A stretch of 64,000 nucleotides of DNA from Flavisphingomonas formosensis (GCF_009755815.1 NZ_WRPK01000005.1:248001-312000); one strand, 5' to 3'. Counted from the stretch's first letter, positions 33,620 through 42,891 are shown. Made by a program: numbers and translations. Notes: a model not told the origin generated them from the sequence alone.

Positions 33620-33925
33620 CACCGTCTGAATGGATTCGAATCCCTCGAAGCGGGGATGGCCGAGATAGAGCGGTTTGTTCGAGCCGGCGTTCCTGTGCGC
33701 TTCGCGAAAGGCGTCGGAACGGGTCCACGCTTCGAAGTCGGCCCTTGAACGCCAGATGCTGTGCGAGGAATAGAGGGTATGATCGTCCTGCGGATCGCCG
33801 CGCAGGAGATGGAATTCGACAAAGCCCGGAACGCCGGCGAGATGCGTGTCGCGCGAGAGCCAGACTTCCTCGAACGCCTTCTCTTCTCCCCGAATGACCT
33901 GAAAGCGATTCATGGCGATGAACAT
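33608..33925 (-). CDS. Antibiotic-biosynthesis-monooxygenase-domain protein (IsdG/heme-degrading type)
   Basis: A 105-residue single-domain dimeric alpha-beta barrel protein. It opens MFIAMNRFQVIRGEEKAFEEVWLSRDTHL and contains VPGFVEFHLLRGDPQDDHTLYSSHSIWRSRADFEAWTRSDAFREAHRNAG, the pattern of IsdG/IsdI/HmuQ-like heme monooxygenases, which open heme to release iron. The asparagine, tryptophan and histidine expected at such a site are present in MNRF, WRSRADFEAW and FREAHRNAG. GGAGG lies six bases before ATG 33925. It is a single gene, convergent with pldA. A quinol monooxygenase of the same fold cannot be excluded. Confidence 0.8.
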   Translation of the reverse strand: MFIAMNRFQVIRGEEKAFEEVWLSRDTHLAGVPGFVEFHLLRGDPQDDHTLYSSHSIWRSRADFEAWTRSDAFREAHRNAGSNKPLYLGHPRFEGFESIQTVKGG

Positions 33926-34124
33926 CGGCGACCTCCGGCAGACAATGATTCCTGCGCTCGGCAATGCCTCAACGCACCCGTCGGCTCCAGAGTGGCATTT
34001 CGTCCGGGCGTCAACGATGCACGAGATAACGGAGGCGCGTTGCCCGGTGTTCGATTCCGGCCATCTTCAAGCACGGGCGCGATCGTCGGGAAACCGCCGG
34101 AAGCAGTATCCCTTAAGCGTCATC

Positions 34125-34138
34125 TTAATACCTATTAA
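34125..34138. promoter_or_regulatory. AT-rich palindrome in the 309-base divergent gap
   Basis: The gap 33926-34234 separates the divergent monooxygenase and FAD-protein genes and has no convincing gene. It holds an AT-rich stretch (about 34111-34165) with the perfect palindrome TTAATA-CC-TATTAA (34125-34138) about 100 bases before the FAD-protein start. It could be an operator; a clear -35/-10 pair was not identified. Confidence 0.35.
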
Positions 34139-34234
34139 AAACGTAGACTATATAGGACTTATCCCCTAGCACGTCCCGGTCCCGTCGGCGCGTTGCGGCG
34201 ATGGCAGCGCAATTCAGAGAGGGAGAAGGATCGA

Positions 34235-35653
34235 ATGCATCGGTCCGCTGGGCGTGCCGTCATCATCGGGGCGGGCTTTTCCGGCACGCTGCTGGCGGTC
34301 AACCTGCTGCGTCAAGGTTTTTCGGTCGGGCTGGTGGAGCGGAGCCACGCCTTTGGCAGGGGCATCGCCTATTCGACCAGCCATCCGGACCTGCTGCTCA
34401 ACGTACGCGCCTCGAACATGAGCGCCTTTCCGGACGATGCCACGCATTTCTCCCGTTGGCTCGGCGCGCGCGACGGCGGAGCCCCGCAGGGATTCGCGTC
34501 CCGCGCGGAGTATGGCGACTATCTCGCCGCGCTGCTCGAAGAGGCAGAGCGTTCGGCCGTCGGTCGTCTCGCCACCTATCGATCGGCTGCGGTCGATGTC
34601 GATATCGCCGCCGACGGAACACAGGTGATGCTGGACGACGGTACGCTGATCGGAGCGGATGTCGTCATACTCGCGGTGGGCAACCTCTCTCCGCACGATC
34701 CGCCGGGGATCGATCCGACGATGATGCCTCCCGGTAGCTATGTGAAGGATCCCTGGGCGGCCGGCGCGGGCGAGGGCCTGTCGGATGGGCAAGCGGTCCT
34801 GGTGATGGGTACCGGCCTGTCGATGGTCGATACCGTGCTGATGCTGGATGCACGTGGCTTTCGCGGACGCATCGTGGCGCTATCCCGGCGTGGGCTGCTT
34901 CCGCTCGCTCATGCGGCTGAGCCCGGGCCGCAGCATGCTCCGCTGGCGGAGCGGCCGCGTGATACGGGCGCTGCGCTCCTACGCAGCGTGCGCCGGCGGG
35001 CGGCCGAAATCGGCTGGCGTGCGGCCGTCGACGAACTGCGTCCGCACACCCAGGCGATGTGGATAGCGGCCTCTCGCGTGGAGCAGGCCCGTTTTCTGCG
35101 CCATGTCAGGCCATGGTGGGACATTCATCGCCATCGGCTGGCACCGCGTATCGCCGATCGGATCGCGGCCCTCCGCGGCGCGGGCAGGCTGGAGGTCGTG
35201 GCGGGACGCCTGACCGGCGTGAGCGCCCATCCGCAGGGTGGCATCTCGATCGAATGGCGCGAGCGCGGCAGCGGTCGCACCGGCGGCGGGCGTTTTGGCA
35301 GGGTGGTGAACTGCACGGGGCCACGCGGGGACATAGTGCAGGCCAAGGAGCCGCTTCTGCGACTGCTGCTGGCGGCGGGCCACATCCGTCCGGATCCACA
35401 TGGCCTCGGTATCGACGTCAATGCGGCAGGAGAGGCGATTGATGCGCGGGGGCGTGCCAATCCGCGCTTGTTCGTACTGGGGCCGATGACCCGCGGCGCC
35501 TTCTGGGAAATCGTGGCCGTGCCCGATATCCGGCAGCAGAGCGCCGCCGTTGCGCACTTGCTCTCCAAGCGGCATCACGAGTCGCTGCAACAACATGTAC
35601 GCCCGGATTGGCCGGTGGAAGGTGTTGCTGCGCCGGCTGGTCCGGAGTGGTGA
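34235..35653 (+). CDS. FAD/NAD(P)-binding protein (HpyO/FAD-NAD(P)-binding family)
   Basis: A 472-residue flavoprotein. The N-terminal dinucleotide fold is RAVIIGAGFSGTLLAVNLLRQG, followed by GRGIAYSTSHPDLLLNVRASNMSAFPDD, a hallmark of the FAD-NAD(P)-binding (PF13454-type) family; a second nucleotide site is VLVMGTGLSMVDTVLML. The C-terminal VVNCTGPRGD and LFVLGPMTRGAFWEIVAVPDIRQQ close the flavin domain. ATG 34235 has GGGAGAAGGA upstream. The reaction is unknown; relatives include amine and urate-type hydroxylases and siderophore-related proteins. It is a single gene, convergent with mucR across a strong hairpin. Confidence 0.85.
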   Translation: MHRSAGRAVIIGAGFSGTLLAVNLLRQGFSVGLVERSHAFGRGIAYSTSHPDLLLNVRASNMSAFPDDATHFSRWLGARDGGAPQGFASRAEYGDYLAALLEEAERSAVGRLATYRSAAVDVDIAADGTQVMLDDGTLIGADVVILAVGNLSPHDPPGIDPTMMPPGSYVKDPWAAGAGEGLSDGQAVLVMGTGLSMVDTVLMLDARGFRGRIVALSRRGLLPLAHAAEPGPQHAPLAERPRDTGAALLRSVRRRAAEIGWRAAVDELRPHTQAMWIAASRVEQARFLRHVRPWWDIHRHRLAPRIADRIAALRGAGRLEVVAGRLTGVSAHPQGGISIEWRERGSGRTGGGRFGRVVNCTGPRGDIVQAKEPLLRLLLAAGHIRPDPHGLGIDVNAAGEAIDARGRANPRLFVLGPMTRGAFWEIVAVPDIRQQSAAVAHLLSKRHHESLQQHVRPDWPVEGVAAPAGPEW

Positions 35654-35657
35654 AACC

Positions 35658-35691
35658 AGGTGCAGCCGCCCATCGCCGGGCGGCTGCGCCT
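35658..35691. terminator. Strong bidirectional terminator hairpin
   Basis: GCAGCCGCCC (35662-35671) and GGGCGGCTGC (35678-35687) pair perfectly around a six-base loop; AGG/CCT and one wobble pair extend the stem to 14 pairs (35658-35691). It lies between the converging FAD-protein and mucR stops and would serve both. No long T run follows. Confidence 0.65.
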
Positions 35692-35695
35692 GCGC

Positions 35696-36190
35696 TCAGT
35701 TTCCGCTGAGATGCGCGGCGGCGGCAGCCTTCGCGTCGCTGGCGGTCTTCTTCGTGCGCGGCTTGCGGGCCGCTTTGGCCGGGGCCGGGGCGGGCTCGCT
35801 TGCCTTTGGTTTGCGGCCGAGACCGATCTTGATCGCCAGTGCCTTGCGCTGATCGGCATAGTTAGGCGCCACCATCGGATAGTCCGCCGGCAGCTTCCAC
35901 TTCGCCCGATACTGATCCGGCGTCATCTGATAATGGGTCATCAGATGCCGCTTCAGCATCTTCAGCTTCTTCCCGTCTTCCAGGCAGACGATGTAATCGG
36001 GCTTCACCGATGAACGCACCGAGACGGCCGGAGCCAAAACCTCGGGCTCAGGCTCGGCCGGCTTGCCGAGGGCGGAGAGCGAAGCATGCACGCTGCTGAT
36101 CAACGCGGGCAGGTCGGTCGTCGCCACGCTGTTCTTGCTCACATGCGCCGAAACGATGTCGACCGTCAGTGTGAGAAGGGTTTCGTCCAT
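35696..36190 (-). CDS. MucR/Ros-family zinc-finger transcriptional regulator
   Basis: A 164-residue regulator of the alphaproteobacterial MucR/Ros family. The core is VRSSVKPDYIVCLEDGKKLKMLKRHLMTHYQMTPDQYRAKWKLPADYPMVAPNYADQRKALAIKIGLG, containing the cysteine and the HLMTH histidines of the single zinc finger; the second cysteine of classic Ros is replaced (CLEDG), as in many MucR proteins. The N-terminal helix region mediates oligomers. The C-terminal 30 residues are Lys/Ala/Pro-rich. MucR proteins silence AT-rich DNA, and an AT-rich gap lies directly upstream. Its targets are unknown. Confidence 0.92.
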   Translation of the reverse strand: MDETLLTLTVDIVSAHVSKNSVATTDLPALISSVHASLSALGKPAEPEPEVLAPAVSVRSSVKPDYIVCLEDGKKLKMLKRHLMTHYQMTPDQYRAKWKLPADYPMVAPNYADQRKALAIKIGLGRKPKASEPAPAPAKAARKPRTKKTASDAKAAAAAHLSGN

Positions 36191-36872
36191 TTAATGAAGC
36201 TCCATCGAAGGGTAGGGGGAAGGCGCCGCTTCTGTCAGCGACCCAAGCTGAATGCAAGCAGAACGATGTGTCCGAATTGTGAACGAGAATCGCTTTCCTG
36301 CCGATCCCCGCGGACACGAAGAGCGGCGTGATCGAGTGCCCCCGAAAGTGCGGCGGCTGACATATCATTACGGATCTTAATTGCTTCTCCCTGCTACATC
36401 GATTTGAACATTGCGGGACTGCTGAAGAAGTGGCCAGGGCATTTGGCTTTTGCCATTGGGTCCAACTATCCTTCCCCGATCTGATTGCCGCATATCTGCT
36501 TCTCGCGACTGCGGAACGACAGTCAATCGGTTTGACGGAAGGACGCAGGGCAATATTTAAACGAATATTTTCGATCTTACAAAGGAGGATAGCAGCTTAA
36601 TTCTCCGTCATATTGGTCGATATCCTCGGCGCTTTCATTCCGCTGTTATATTCGGCAGTCTTCATATCCGAAAAGCGCATATATTGGCAGCGGCGGATCG
36701 GTTTTGCGACGATGTGAAGTCGATCGTCTTACCCGCTGCATGAGACATGGCGCGTGGCAGCTTCTGCCAGCATTCAGACGACCATAAGGATCAGCGCAAC
36801 TCGGCACAATCTGCGCTACGGCCAGCATCGAGCCAAGGGCGCCGGATCGGACACCAATTTCTGATCGCTAAA
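36191..36872. other. 682-base region without a clear gene
   Basis: This gap between mucR and the MarR gene is richer in A/T than its surroundings, mainly 36360-36700. It must hold the mucR promoter. One forward frame stays open for about 79 codons, roughly 36358-36600, ending in a TAA just after an AAAGGAGG-like string, but it has no ATG/GTG start and I do not recognise its translation (it includes EEVARAFGFCHWVQ). A small hairpin TGGCAG-CTT-CTGCCA (36755-36769) could help end the MarR transcript. No tRNA or known RNA was recognised. Confidence 0.5.
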
Positions 36873-37352
36873 TTACTCGGCCCCGGCCGGCCCATCGCCG
36901 GCCAATTTGGTCGCAAGCTGCTCCAGCAGGCGGTTCAGCGTGCCGATGTCGCTCTTGCGCATCGATTTGAATGCCTGGGAATAGACACCGTTGGCCGCCT
37001 GCCAGGCCTTTTCGCCGGCCTTCTTTCCGGCTTCCGTCAGCAACACCTCGGTTACGCGGGCATCACTCGCCCGCGGGCGGCAGATGACGAGGCCATCCGC
37101 CTGCATGCGCTGGACGATCTTGGTCATTGTCGAGAGCTTGGAGATGGCGTGGTCGGCAATTTCGCTTACGCTCGCGCATTCTTCCTCGTGCAGCACCATG
37201 AGCACGCGCCAGCGCGGAATGTCGAGGCCGATCGGCCGCAGCGCCTCTTCCATATTCTGCAGATAGCGTCCGCTCGCTCGCGTCAGCCAGTAGAAGGGCC
37301 AGGTTCGAAAGCTGAAATCACCTTCGCTGTGGGTAATGCTGACTTGTGACAT
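36873..37352 (-). CDS. MarR-family transcriptional regulator
   Basis: A 159-residue winged-helix regulator. The family core is LRPIGLDIPRWRVLMVLHEEECASVSEIADHAISKLSTMTKIVQRMQADGLVICRPRASDARVTEVLLTEAGKK, with the recognition helix in SKLSTMTKIVQRM and the wing at RASDARVTEV. ATG 37352 is chosen as conserved sequence follows within about 20 residues. It is divergent from the TonB receptor at 37573, with a palindrome in the shared gap. The iac gene clusters of other bacteria are ruled by a MarR repressor (IacR); since the IacA-like operon lies about 9 kb away, this protein could regulate it, the receptor, or both. Confidence 0.9.
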   Translation of the reverse strand: MSQVSITHSEGDFSFRTWPFYWLTRASGRYLQNMEEALRPIGLDIPRWRVLMVLHEEECASVSEIADHAISKLSTMTKIVQRMQADGLVICRPRASDARVTEVLLTEAGKKAGEKAWQAANGVYSQAFKSMRKSDIGTLNRLLEQLATKLAGDGPAGAE

Positions 37353-37387
37353 TGCTGAAAATACAATTCCGATCCACCTGTAGAGCG

Positions 37388-37402
37388 TTCTGCATGGCAG
37401 AA
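37388..37402. promoter_or_regulatory. Putative MarR operator in the MarR-TonB receptor gap
   Basis: TTCTGC-ATG-GCAGAA (37388-37402) is a perfect inverted repeat 36 bases upstream of the MarR start, inside the 220-base divergent gap. Its right half runs on as GAATAG, the same six bases that form the half-site of the palindrome before the amidase operon (25744-25759). Binding is not shown. Confidence 0.45.
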
Positions 37403-37572
37403 TAGCGCGGCAACGCCAAGTCCGCCCATCCTGGCGGCAGGGTGATGGCAATATGGCGAATTCGTTGCAGGATTTGGCTGGCCTTTGCCACCACGGTCTT
37501 TTGCGATCCGGTCGATCGGCATCACTATCCGCTCCGACAAGCGCCGAGAGGGCGCGACAAGGGGAAAACGTC

Positions 37573-39972
37573 ATGAGCATCGCCGGACGCGGCTGCGCCG
37601 CCCGCCTGTTTCGCCAGTCCACCTCGTTGCTCGGCCTCGTGCTGATCGGCGCGCCGGCTTGTGCCTGGGCGCAGGATGGCGGCCCGACCGTGTCCGGCGC
37701 GGGGCTGGAGGATATCGTCGTCACTGCCCGCCGTCGCGCGGAGAGCCTGCAGACCACGCCGCTCTCGGTGTCGGCGTTCAATTCCGCCGCATTGGCGGAG
37801 CGTAATATCCAGACCTCGTCGGACATCACCAATTTCGTGCCAAATGTGCAGTTCGACAGTACCGCCAGCGAATCCGGGGGCGGTGCCTCCAGCCAGATCT
37901 CGATCCGCGGCATCGGGCAGACCGATTATGTACTGACCGTGGAACCGGCCGTCGGCGTCTATCTGGATGGCGTCTATATCGGCAAGTCGATGGGCTCGCT
38001 GCTCGACACGGTCGACATCGATCGCATCGAGGTGCTGCGCGGGCCGCAAGGCACGCTGTTCGGCAAGAACACGATCGGTGGCGCCATCCAGCTGGTCAGC
38101 AAGCGCCCGTCCAAGGCGCTGGAATATTATGGCGAGCTGACTACCGGTAGCTATGGCCGCTTCGATGCCAAGGCGGCGATCTCCGGCCCGATCACCGATG
38201 CGGTGCGTGTGCGGCTGTCGGGCGCCTATCAGAGCCGGGGCGGCTTCGTGAAACGGGTGACGCCGGATGGCGAATATACCGGCGCGCGGCAGGGCAATAT
38301 GAACCGGCTGAGCGGCCGGCTGGCGATCGAGGCGGATCTGGCGCCGAACCTGCTTGCGACGCTCAGCCTCGACGGCACGCGCATCCGCGAGGAATCGCCG
38401 GGACAGGTGCTCGTCCGCGTCGACGAGAATGCGTCCTTTGCCGGCGCCTATAATGCCGGCGTTCCCAGCGGCGTGTGCCTCGCCAGCGCGGGCGCCTCGC
38501 GCTTCACCAATCCCTATTGCTACAACAGCCAGTGGGTGAGACCGATCGACACGCACGAGACCACCAATGTCGGGCCCAATAGATCCAATACCGACGTAAT
38601 CGGCACCGGGCTCACGCTCGAATGGAATCTGGGCGGGGCGAAACTCAAGTCGATCACCGCCTGGCGCAAGGTGAAGGCGGATATCGCGCAGGACATCACC
38701 GCATCGCCATATTATTACAACTACATCGCTCAGTACATCAAGACGCAGCAGTTCAGCCAGGAAGTCCAGCTGCTCGGCGACGCCTTCGGCAGCAAGCTGC
38801 ATTATGTGCTCGGTCTTTATTATCTGCACGAGACCGGCAAGCAGCTCTTTCCGGTCGAGCTGACCCTGGTGCAGTTCCTCTCCGGCGGGCGCATTCGCAA
38901 CGACAGCTATGCGGCGTTCGGTCAGGCGACCTATGATCTCACCAGCCAGCTCTCGATCACTGGCGGACTGCGCTACACGGATGAAACCCGGCGCTTCAAT
39001 CCCGCCGGCCAGGTGCTGCAGGGCTACGATTATCTTTCGGTGACGCCAGTGCCCGGCTTCACCAATCTCTTCGCCGGCGCCGTCGGCGCGCCCGGCACGC
39101 CGCTGTTTCCGGCCGGCTGGTATGCGCGCAAGAGCAAGTCGGTGACGCCGATGGTCTCGATCAACTACAAGCTCAGCCGCGACGCGATGATCTATGCCAG
39201 CTATTCCAAGGGCTTCAAGGGTGGCGGCTTCACCATGCGCTATTTCCCGCCGGTCGTTCCCGCGGCAGGCACCGATCCCGACGATATCGTCTCCTATGCC
39301 GGTCCGGAAAAGGCGACCTCCTACGAGGTTGGTCTGAAGAGCGAGTTGTTCGATCGCCGCCTGCGCTTCAACATCGCGGGATTCTATACCGATTACAAGG
39401 ACATCCAGATCACCTACAATATCGATCCGGATGGTGCGGGGCCGATCGGCGCCTTCGTGCCGGTGCTCGCCAACGCCGCATCGGCGCGGATCAAGGGCAT
39501 CGAGATCGAAAGTTCCGCGGCGGTGACGGACTGGCTGCGGTTCGACGGCAGCATGGGCTATACCGACGCCGAATATCGCCATTTCTCGGCGCAGGCCCTG
39601 GCCAATTATCCGGCCGCGGCAACGTTCAAGATCCCGAACACGCCGAAATGGACCTACAATATCGGCGGCACCGCGACTGCTTTCGACGATGGGAAAGGGC
39701 GCCTGCAGCTTCGTGTCGACTATGCGTGGCGCAGCGGCCAGTTCAAGGAATTCTCCAACGATCCGGCGCTTTACCAGAAGAGCTACGGCATCTTGAATTC
39801 AAGCGTCACCTATCGGACGCCGGGCAAGCATATCGAAGCCTCGGTGGGCGTCACCAACCTCACCGACAAGACCTATATCGTCAGCGGCGTGTCCAATGCG
39901 GGCATCGGCTACACCCAGGCGACGATCTCGCGCCCGCGCGAGTGGTTCCTGCGCCTGCGCTACAGCTATTGA
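37573..39972 (+). CDS. TonB-dependent outer membrane receptor
   Basis: A 799-residue receptor. ATG 37573 follows AAGGGGAAAACGTC. A signal peptide ends near residue 33 (CAWAQD), followed by the TonB-box-like LEDIVVTARRRAESLQTTPLSV, the plug with IEVLRGPQGTLFGKNTIGGAIQLVS, and a barrel that ends LRLRYSY. The insert CLASAGASRFTNPYCYNSQW with two cysteines suggests an extracellular loop disulfide. It is divergent from the MarR gene and followed after 23 bases by a luciferase-like oxidoreductase, so its ligand is probably an organic substrate. If the MarR protein is IacR-like, an auxin-type ligand is conceivable, but this is speculative. Confidence 0.93.
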   Translation: MSIAGRGCAARLFRQSTSLLGLVLIGAPACAWAQDGGPTVSGAGLEDIVVTARRRAESLQTTPLSVSAFNSAALAERNIQTSSDITNFVPNVQFDSTASESGGGASSQISIRGIGQTDYVLTVEPAVGVYLDGVYIGKSMGSLLDTVDIDRIEVLRGPQGTLFGKNTIGGAIQLVSKRPSKALEYYGELTTGSYGRFDAKAAISGPITDAVRVRLSGAYQSRGGFVKRVTPDGEYTGARQGNMNRLSGRLAIEADLAPNLLATLSLDGTRIREESPGQVLVRVDENASFAGAYNAGVPSGVCLASAGASRFTNPYCYNSQWVRPIDTHETTNVGPNRSNTDVIGTGLTLEWNLGGAKLKSITAWRKVKADIAQDITASPYYYNYIAQYIKTQQFSQEVQLLGDAFGSKLHYVLGLYYLHETGKQLFPVELTLVQFLSGGRIRNDSYAAFGQATYDLTSQLSITGGLRYTDETRRFNPAGQVLQGYDYLSVTPVPGFTNLFAGAVGAPGTPLFPAGWYARKSKSVTPMVSINYKLSRDAMIYASYSKGFKGGGFTMRYFPPVVPAAGTDPDDIVSYAGPEKATSYEVGLKSELFDRRLRFNIAGFYTDYKDIQITYNIDPDGAGPIGAFVPVLANAASARIKGIEIESSAAVTDWLRFDGSMGYTDAEYRHFSAQALANYPAAATFKIPNTPKWTYNIGGTATAFDDGKGRLQLRVDYAWRSGQFKEFSNDPALYQKSYGILNSSVTYRTPGKHIEASVGVTNLTDKTYIVSGVSNAGIGYTQATISRPREWFLRLRYSY

Positions 39973-39995
39973 TCGGGTAGAGGCAGGCATTGCTC

Positions 39996-41003
39996 ATGAC
40001 GACGCGTTTCAGTGTCATGGTCACCGGCGCCCTGCCGATGGCCGATTATGTTCCGCTCGCCCGGCAGGTCGAGGCCTATGGATTTTCGCAGATCCACATA
40101 GCCGACGATCTCGTCTTCCGGCCGGCCTGGCCGATCCTGACGATGATCGCGATGAACACCAGCCGGCTACAGCTCGGCCCGTTCATCGTGACGCCGCAGG
40201 TGGCCAATCCGGTCTATCACGCTGCCAATCTCGCCGCGCTCGACGAGCTTAGCGGCGGAAGGATGGTCTGCGGCGTGGGGCGGGGCGGGTTCAACCCGCT
40301 GCTCGGCATCACCCATCCGGTGCGTCCGATCAAGATGCTGAAGGAAGCCTGGCAGGTGATGGACCGCATGCTGGCGGGCGACAGGACGCCGTTCGACGGC
40401 GAATTCTTCAGGGCGACCGCCGATCTTTATTTCCAATTCGATGTGCCGCGTCGCATTCCCCTGTTCATCGGCACCTGGGGCCACAAGATGGCCCGTATGG
40501 CCGGCGGCATCGCGGCCGGCATCAAGATCGACTGCACGGCGAGCCCGAAGCATATCGCGGAACTGCGAGCTGAATTCCTCGCCGGTGCCGCGGCGGCCGG
40601 ACGCGATCCGGCGGGGACCGAGATCATCGTCGGCCCGCTCGCCTCGATCGACGAGGATCGCGCCGCCGCCGAGGACAGGATCCGCGGCATGCTGGCGCTG
40701 CTCCAGCCGTTCCTCGCGCCGATGACCACCCAGGCGGGCATCGACGAAGAACAGGTTAACGCCGCCTTCGCGGCATTCAACGCCGGCGATGTCGAGCGTG
40801 CCAAGGCGCTGGTCAGCGACGCCTCGATCCGCGCCTTCAGCCTCACCGGCACGCCCCATGACGTGATCGGCCAGATCGAGGAGATGATCGCCGCCGGTGC
40901 CGACCATATCGCCTTCGGCCCGCCCACCGGCCCCGATCCGACACGCTCGCTGGTGCTGATCGGGGAGACGATCCTGCCGCATTTCGGCGCGAGCGTGGCG
41001 TGA
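39996..41003 (+). CDS. LLM-class flavin-dependent oxidoreductase
   Basis: A 335-residue luciferase-like TIM-barrel enzyme that uses FMN or F420. Family segments are VPLARQVEAYGFSQIHIADDLVFRPAWPILTMIA, LQLGPFIVTPQVANPVYHAANLAALDELSGGRMVCGVGRG, VPRRIPLFIGTWGHKMARMAGGIAAGIKI and the C-terminal GTPHDVIGQIEEMIAAGADHIAFG. This last part resembles methylene-tetrahydromethanopterin-reductase-like members. ATG 39996 is used; a TTG at 39990 is in frame. It follows the TonB receptor by 23 bases and precedes a SnoaL-like gene, so all three may act on one substrate. The reaction is unknown. Confidence 0.88.
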   Translation: MTTRFSVMVTGALPMADYVPLARQVEAYGFSQIHIADDLVFRPAWPILTMIAMNTSRLQLGPFIVTPQVANPVYHAANLAALDELSGGRMVCGVGRGGFNPLLGITHPVRPIKMLKEAWQVMDRMLAGDRTPFDGEFFRATADLYFQFDVPRRIPLFIGTWGHKMARMAGGIAAGIKIDCTASPKHIAELRAEFLAGAAAAGRDPAGTEIIVGPLASIDEDRAAAEDRIRGMLALLQPFLAPMTTQAGIDEEQVNAAFAAFNAGDVERAKALVSDASIRAFSLTGTPHDVIGQIEEMIAAGADHIAFGPPTGPDPTRSLVLIGETILPHFGASVA

Positions 41004-41065
41004 GACGGGATTTCCTTCGCCCTGCTGGCGAAGAGCGGAAAGTGACCGATGATGAAGGAGACCCC

Positions 41066-41503
41066 ATGACCGAAAACAGCGAAGCGATCTTCGACACGCT
41101 GGAAAATGCATGGTCGAGAAAGGATATCGACGCGCTTGTGGCACTGTTTACGCCAGACTGCATTTATGAGGACATGGCGCTCAATGCCCGGCATGAAGGC
41201 CATGCCGGCATCCGCGATTTCGCCGAGGCGGTGTTCGCCACCATGCCCGATTTCACGCTCACTTTCCCCGTGCGGCTGGTGATGCCCGAGCGCGGCTCGT
41301 CGCATTGGGTGATCAGCGCGCATTGGAACGGCCCGTTCGAGGGGATCGACCGCACCGGCCATCCCATCCTCTTCACCGGCCTTTCCTCCTACAGGTTCCG
41401 GGACGGGCGGATCCTCCACAATATCGATTGCTGGGATTATACCGTGATGATCCGGGCGTTCGGCGTGCTGCCGAAGTCGCTTGCGGCGCTGGCCACCGCG
41501 TGA
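41066..41503 (+). CDS. SnoaL-like (NTF2 superfamily) polyketide-cyclase-type protein
   Basis: A 145-residue NTF2-fold protein. Characteristic segments are SEAIFDTLENAWSRKDIDALVALFTPDCIYEDMALNARHEGHAGIRDFAEAVFATMPDFTL and the later SSYRFRDGRILHNIDCWDYTVMIRAFGVLP. This is the SnoaL pattern seen in small cyclases, isomerases and hydratases. GGAG lies about six bases before ATG 41066. It is the third gene of the receptor-oxidoreductase unit and is followed by a 238-base gap and an AraC gene. It differs clearly from the other SnoaL-like protein in the window (28689-29246). Confidence 0.85.
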   Translation: MTENSEAIFDTLENAWSRKDIDALVALFTPDCIYEDMALNARHEGHAGIRDFAEAVFATMPDFTLTFPVRLVMPERGSSHWVISAHWNGPFEGIDRTGHPILFTGLSSYRFRDGRILHNIDCWDYTVMIRAFGVLPKSLAALATA

Positions 41504-41741
41504 GAGTGCAAATGCGCGTAAGAGCGCGGCCCGAGGCTGGTGTCACGTCTACGCCAAAGGCGCTTCGCCAAACAGCCTCCGAGCGCCCCGCATTGCGGAC
41601 GCTGCTTTCGCAATTGGTATAGACTCGGCGCCGATAGCACGTGATCATCATTTCCGGTTTTTGCCGGTGATAGGGCGGCGAGGTGGCAGAGGATCGGTAG
41701 CGTCAAGCCCGCACTCCGGCCCTGATGGCAAAGGGCATGGC

Positions 41742-42791
41742 ATGATGCAGTTCGGACCCGCCTTGCGGCACATGATGATCGACCACCACTATCTGGTCGG
41801 GGCTGGTAGCCGGGCCCGGCCGCCCTTTCCAGGCGAAAGCTTCGCCAGCGCTGAACGGCTCGAGGCACTCGGCAGCGTCTCGCGGGTATTCTTTCCGCAT
41901 GAAGTGGTGGTGCAGAGCGCCACCCAGCAGCTCGATTTCCGTCACTGCTATGCGTCGCTACGCGAGGTTAGCCTCAACCAGATCAGTTACGGCGCCGACG
42001 TCGACGTGCTGATCGACGGTCTGCGCCGCAGCCACTTCGTGCTCGTGATCGCATTGTCCGGTTCCGCTACCGTCGATTTCGAAGGGCGAAGCTGGTCGAT
42101 GCAAGCCGGCGATTGCCTGCTGATGAATCCCGATACGCGCTATGCCTTCCAGATCGGGGCGGATCATCGCCATCTGGCGATCGGCATTCCCGCCCGGCGC
42201 CTGCTCGGCAGCGGTGCTCCTTATCAGCCCGTGCACAACATCGCCGAGCACATGGCCGATGCGCCGTGCGGTGGCGCGGGGCAGCTCATCTCCTTCCTCG
42301 ATTATCTATGCGGCGAATTCCACGCCGGATCGCGGCTTTTCGGCCTCGCCCGCGTTGCTGCCGCGAACGAGGCGAGCCTCGTCGAGCTGCTGCGCGCAGC
42401 CTTGTTCGAGGAAGAGGCTGCCGCTCGCGCGCCGGGCGTGCTGCCGGGTTTCGTGCACCGTGCCGAACGTTTCATCTCCGCGCATCTCGACGAGGATATC
42501 GGCCTGGACGACATCGTCGAGGCGGCGCGCGTGCCGGTGCGCACCCTTTATCATGGTTTCGACCGGTTCCTGGGCCACAGCCCCATGCGCTGGCTGCGGC
42601 TGCGCCGACTGGAGCAGGCACGCGCCGACATATTGGCGAGCGATGGCGCGCTATCCGTGACTGCGCTCGCCAATCGCTATTGGATGGGGCACAGCGGCCG
42701 CTTCGCCAGCCTCTATCGGGAGATGTACAGCGAGGCGCCGTCGGCGACGATCGAACGCGTCCGGCTGGAGCAATTGCGCCTGCCGTCCTGA
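41742..42791 (+). CDS. AraC-family transcriptional regulator
   Basis: A 349-residue regulator. The N-terminal part (SVSRVFFPHEVVVQSATQQLDFRHCYASLREVSLNQISYG, then LVIALSGSATVDFEGRSWSMQAGDCLLMNP) is the AraC-binding-like ligand domain found in NahR-unrelated XylS/FeaR-type proteins. The C-terminal double helix-turn-helix spans about residues 240-345 (DIGLDDIVEAARVPVRTLYHGFDRFLGHSPMRWLRLRRLEQARADIL and LANRYWMGHSGRFASLYREMY). ATG 41742 has AAAGGG six bases upstream; ATG 41745 is next. It lies just upstream of the PQQ dehydrogenase on the same strand and probably controls it or the unit before it. Confidence 0.9.
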   Translation: MMQFGPALRHMMIDHHYLVGAGSRARPPFPGESFASAERLEALGSVSRVFFPHEVVVQSATQQLDFRHCYASLREVSLNQISYGADVDVLIDGLRRSHFVLVIALSGSATVDFEGRSWSMQAGDCLLMNPDTRYAFQIGADHRHLAIGIPARRLLGSGAPYQPVHNIAEHMADAPCGGAGQLISFLDYLCGEFHAGSRLFGLARVAAANEASLVELLRAALFEEEAAARAPGVLPGFVHRAERFISAHLDEDIGLDDIVEAARVPVRTLYHGFDRFLGHSPMRWLRLRRLEQARADILASDGALSVTALANRYWMGHSGRFASLYREMYSEAPSATIERVRLEQLRLPS

Positions 42792-42891
42792 ATATTGCGC
42801 GTCCTGCATAAGGATTTCGCAAGCGAGATCGCGCATTCCGGCGGGGCGTGCAGACTGACGGGCCGTACACCGTTGCTCAGGACGAATGCGA

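Noticed and set aside
36646-36828. 60-codon minus-strand frame in the mucR-MarR gap
   Set aside because: No ribosome site, no recognisable motif, and the composition does not look coding.
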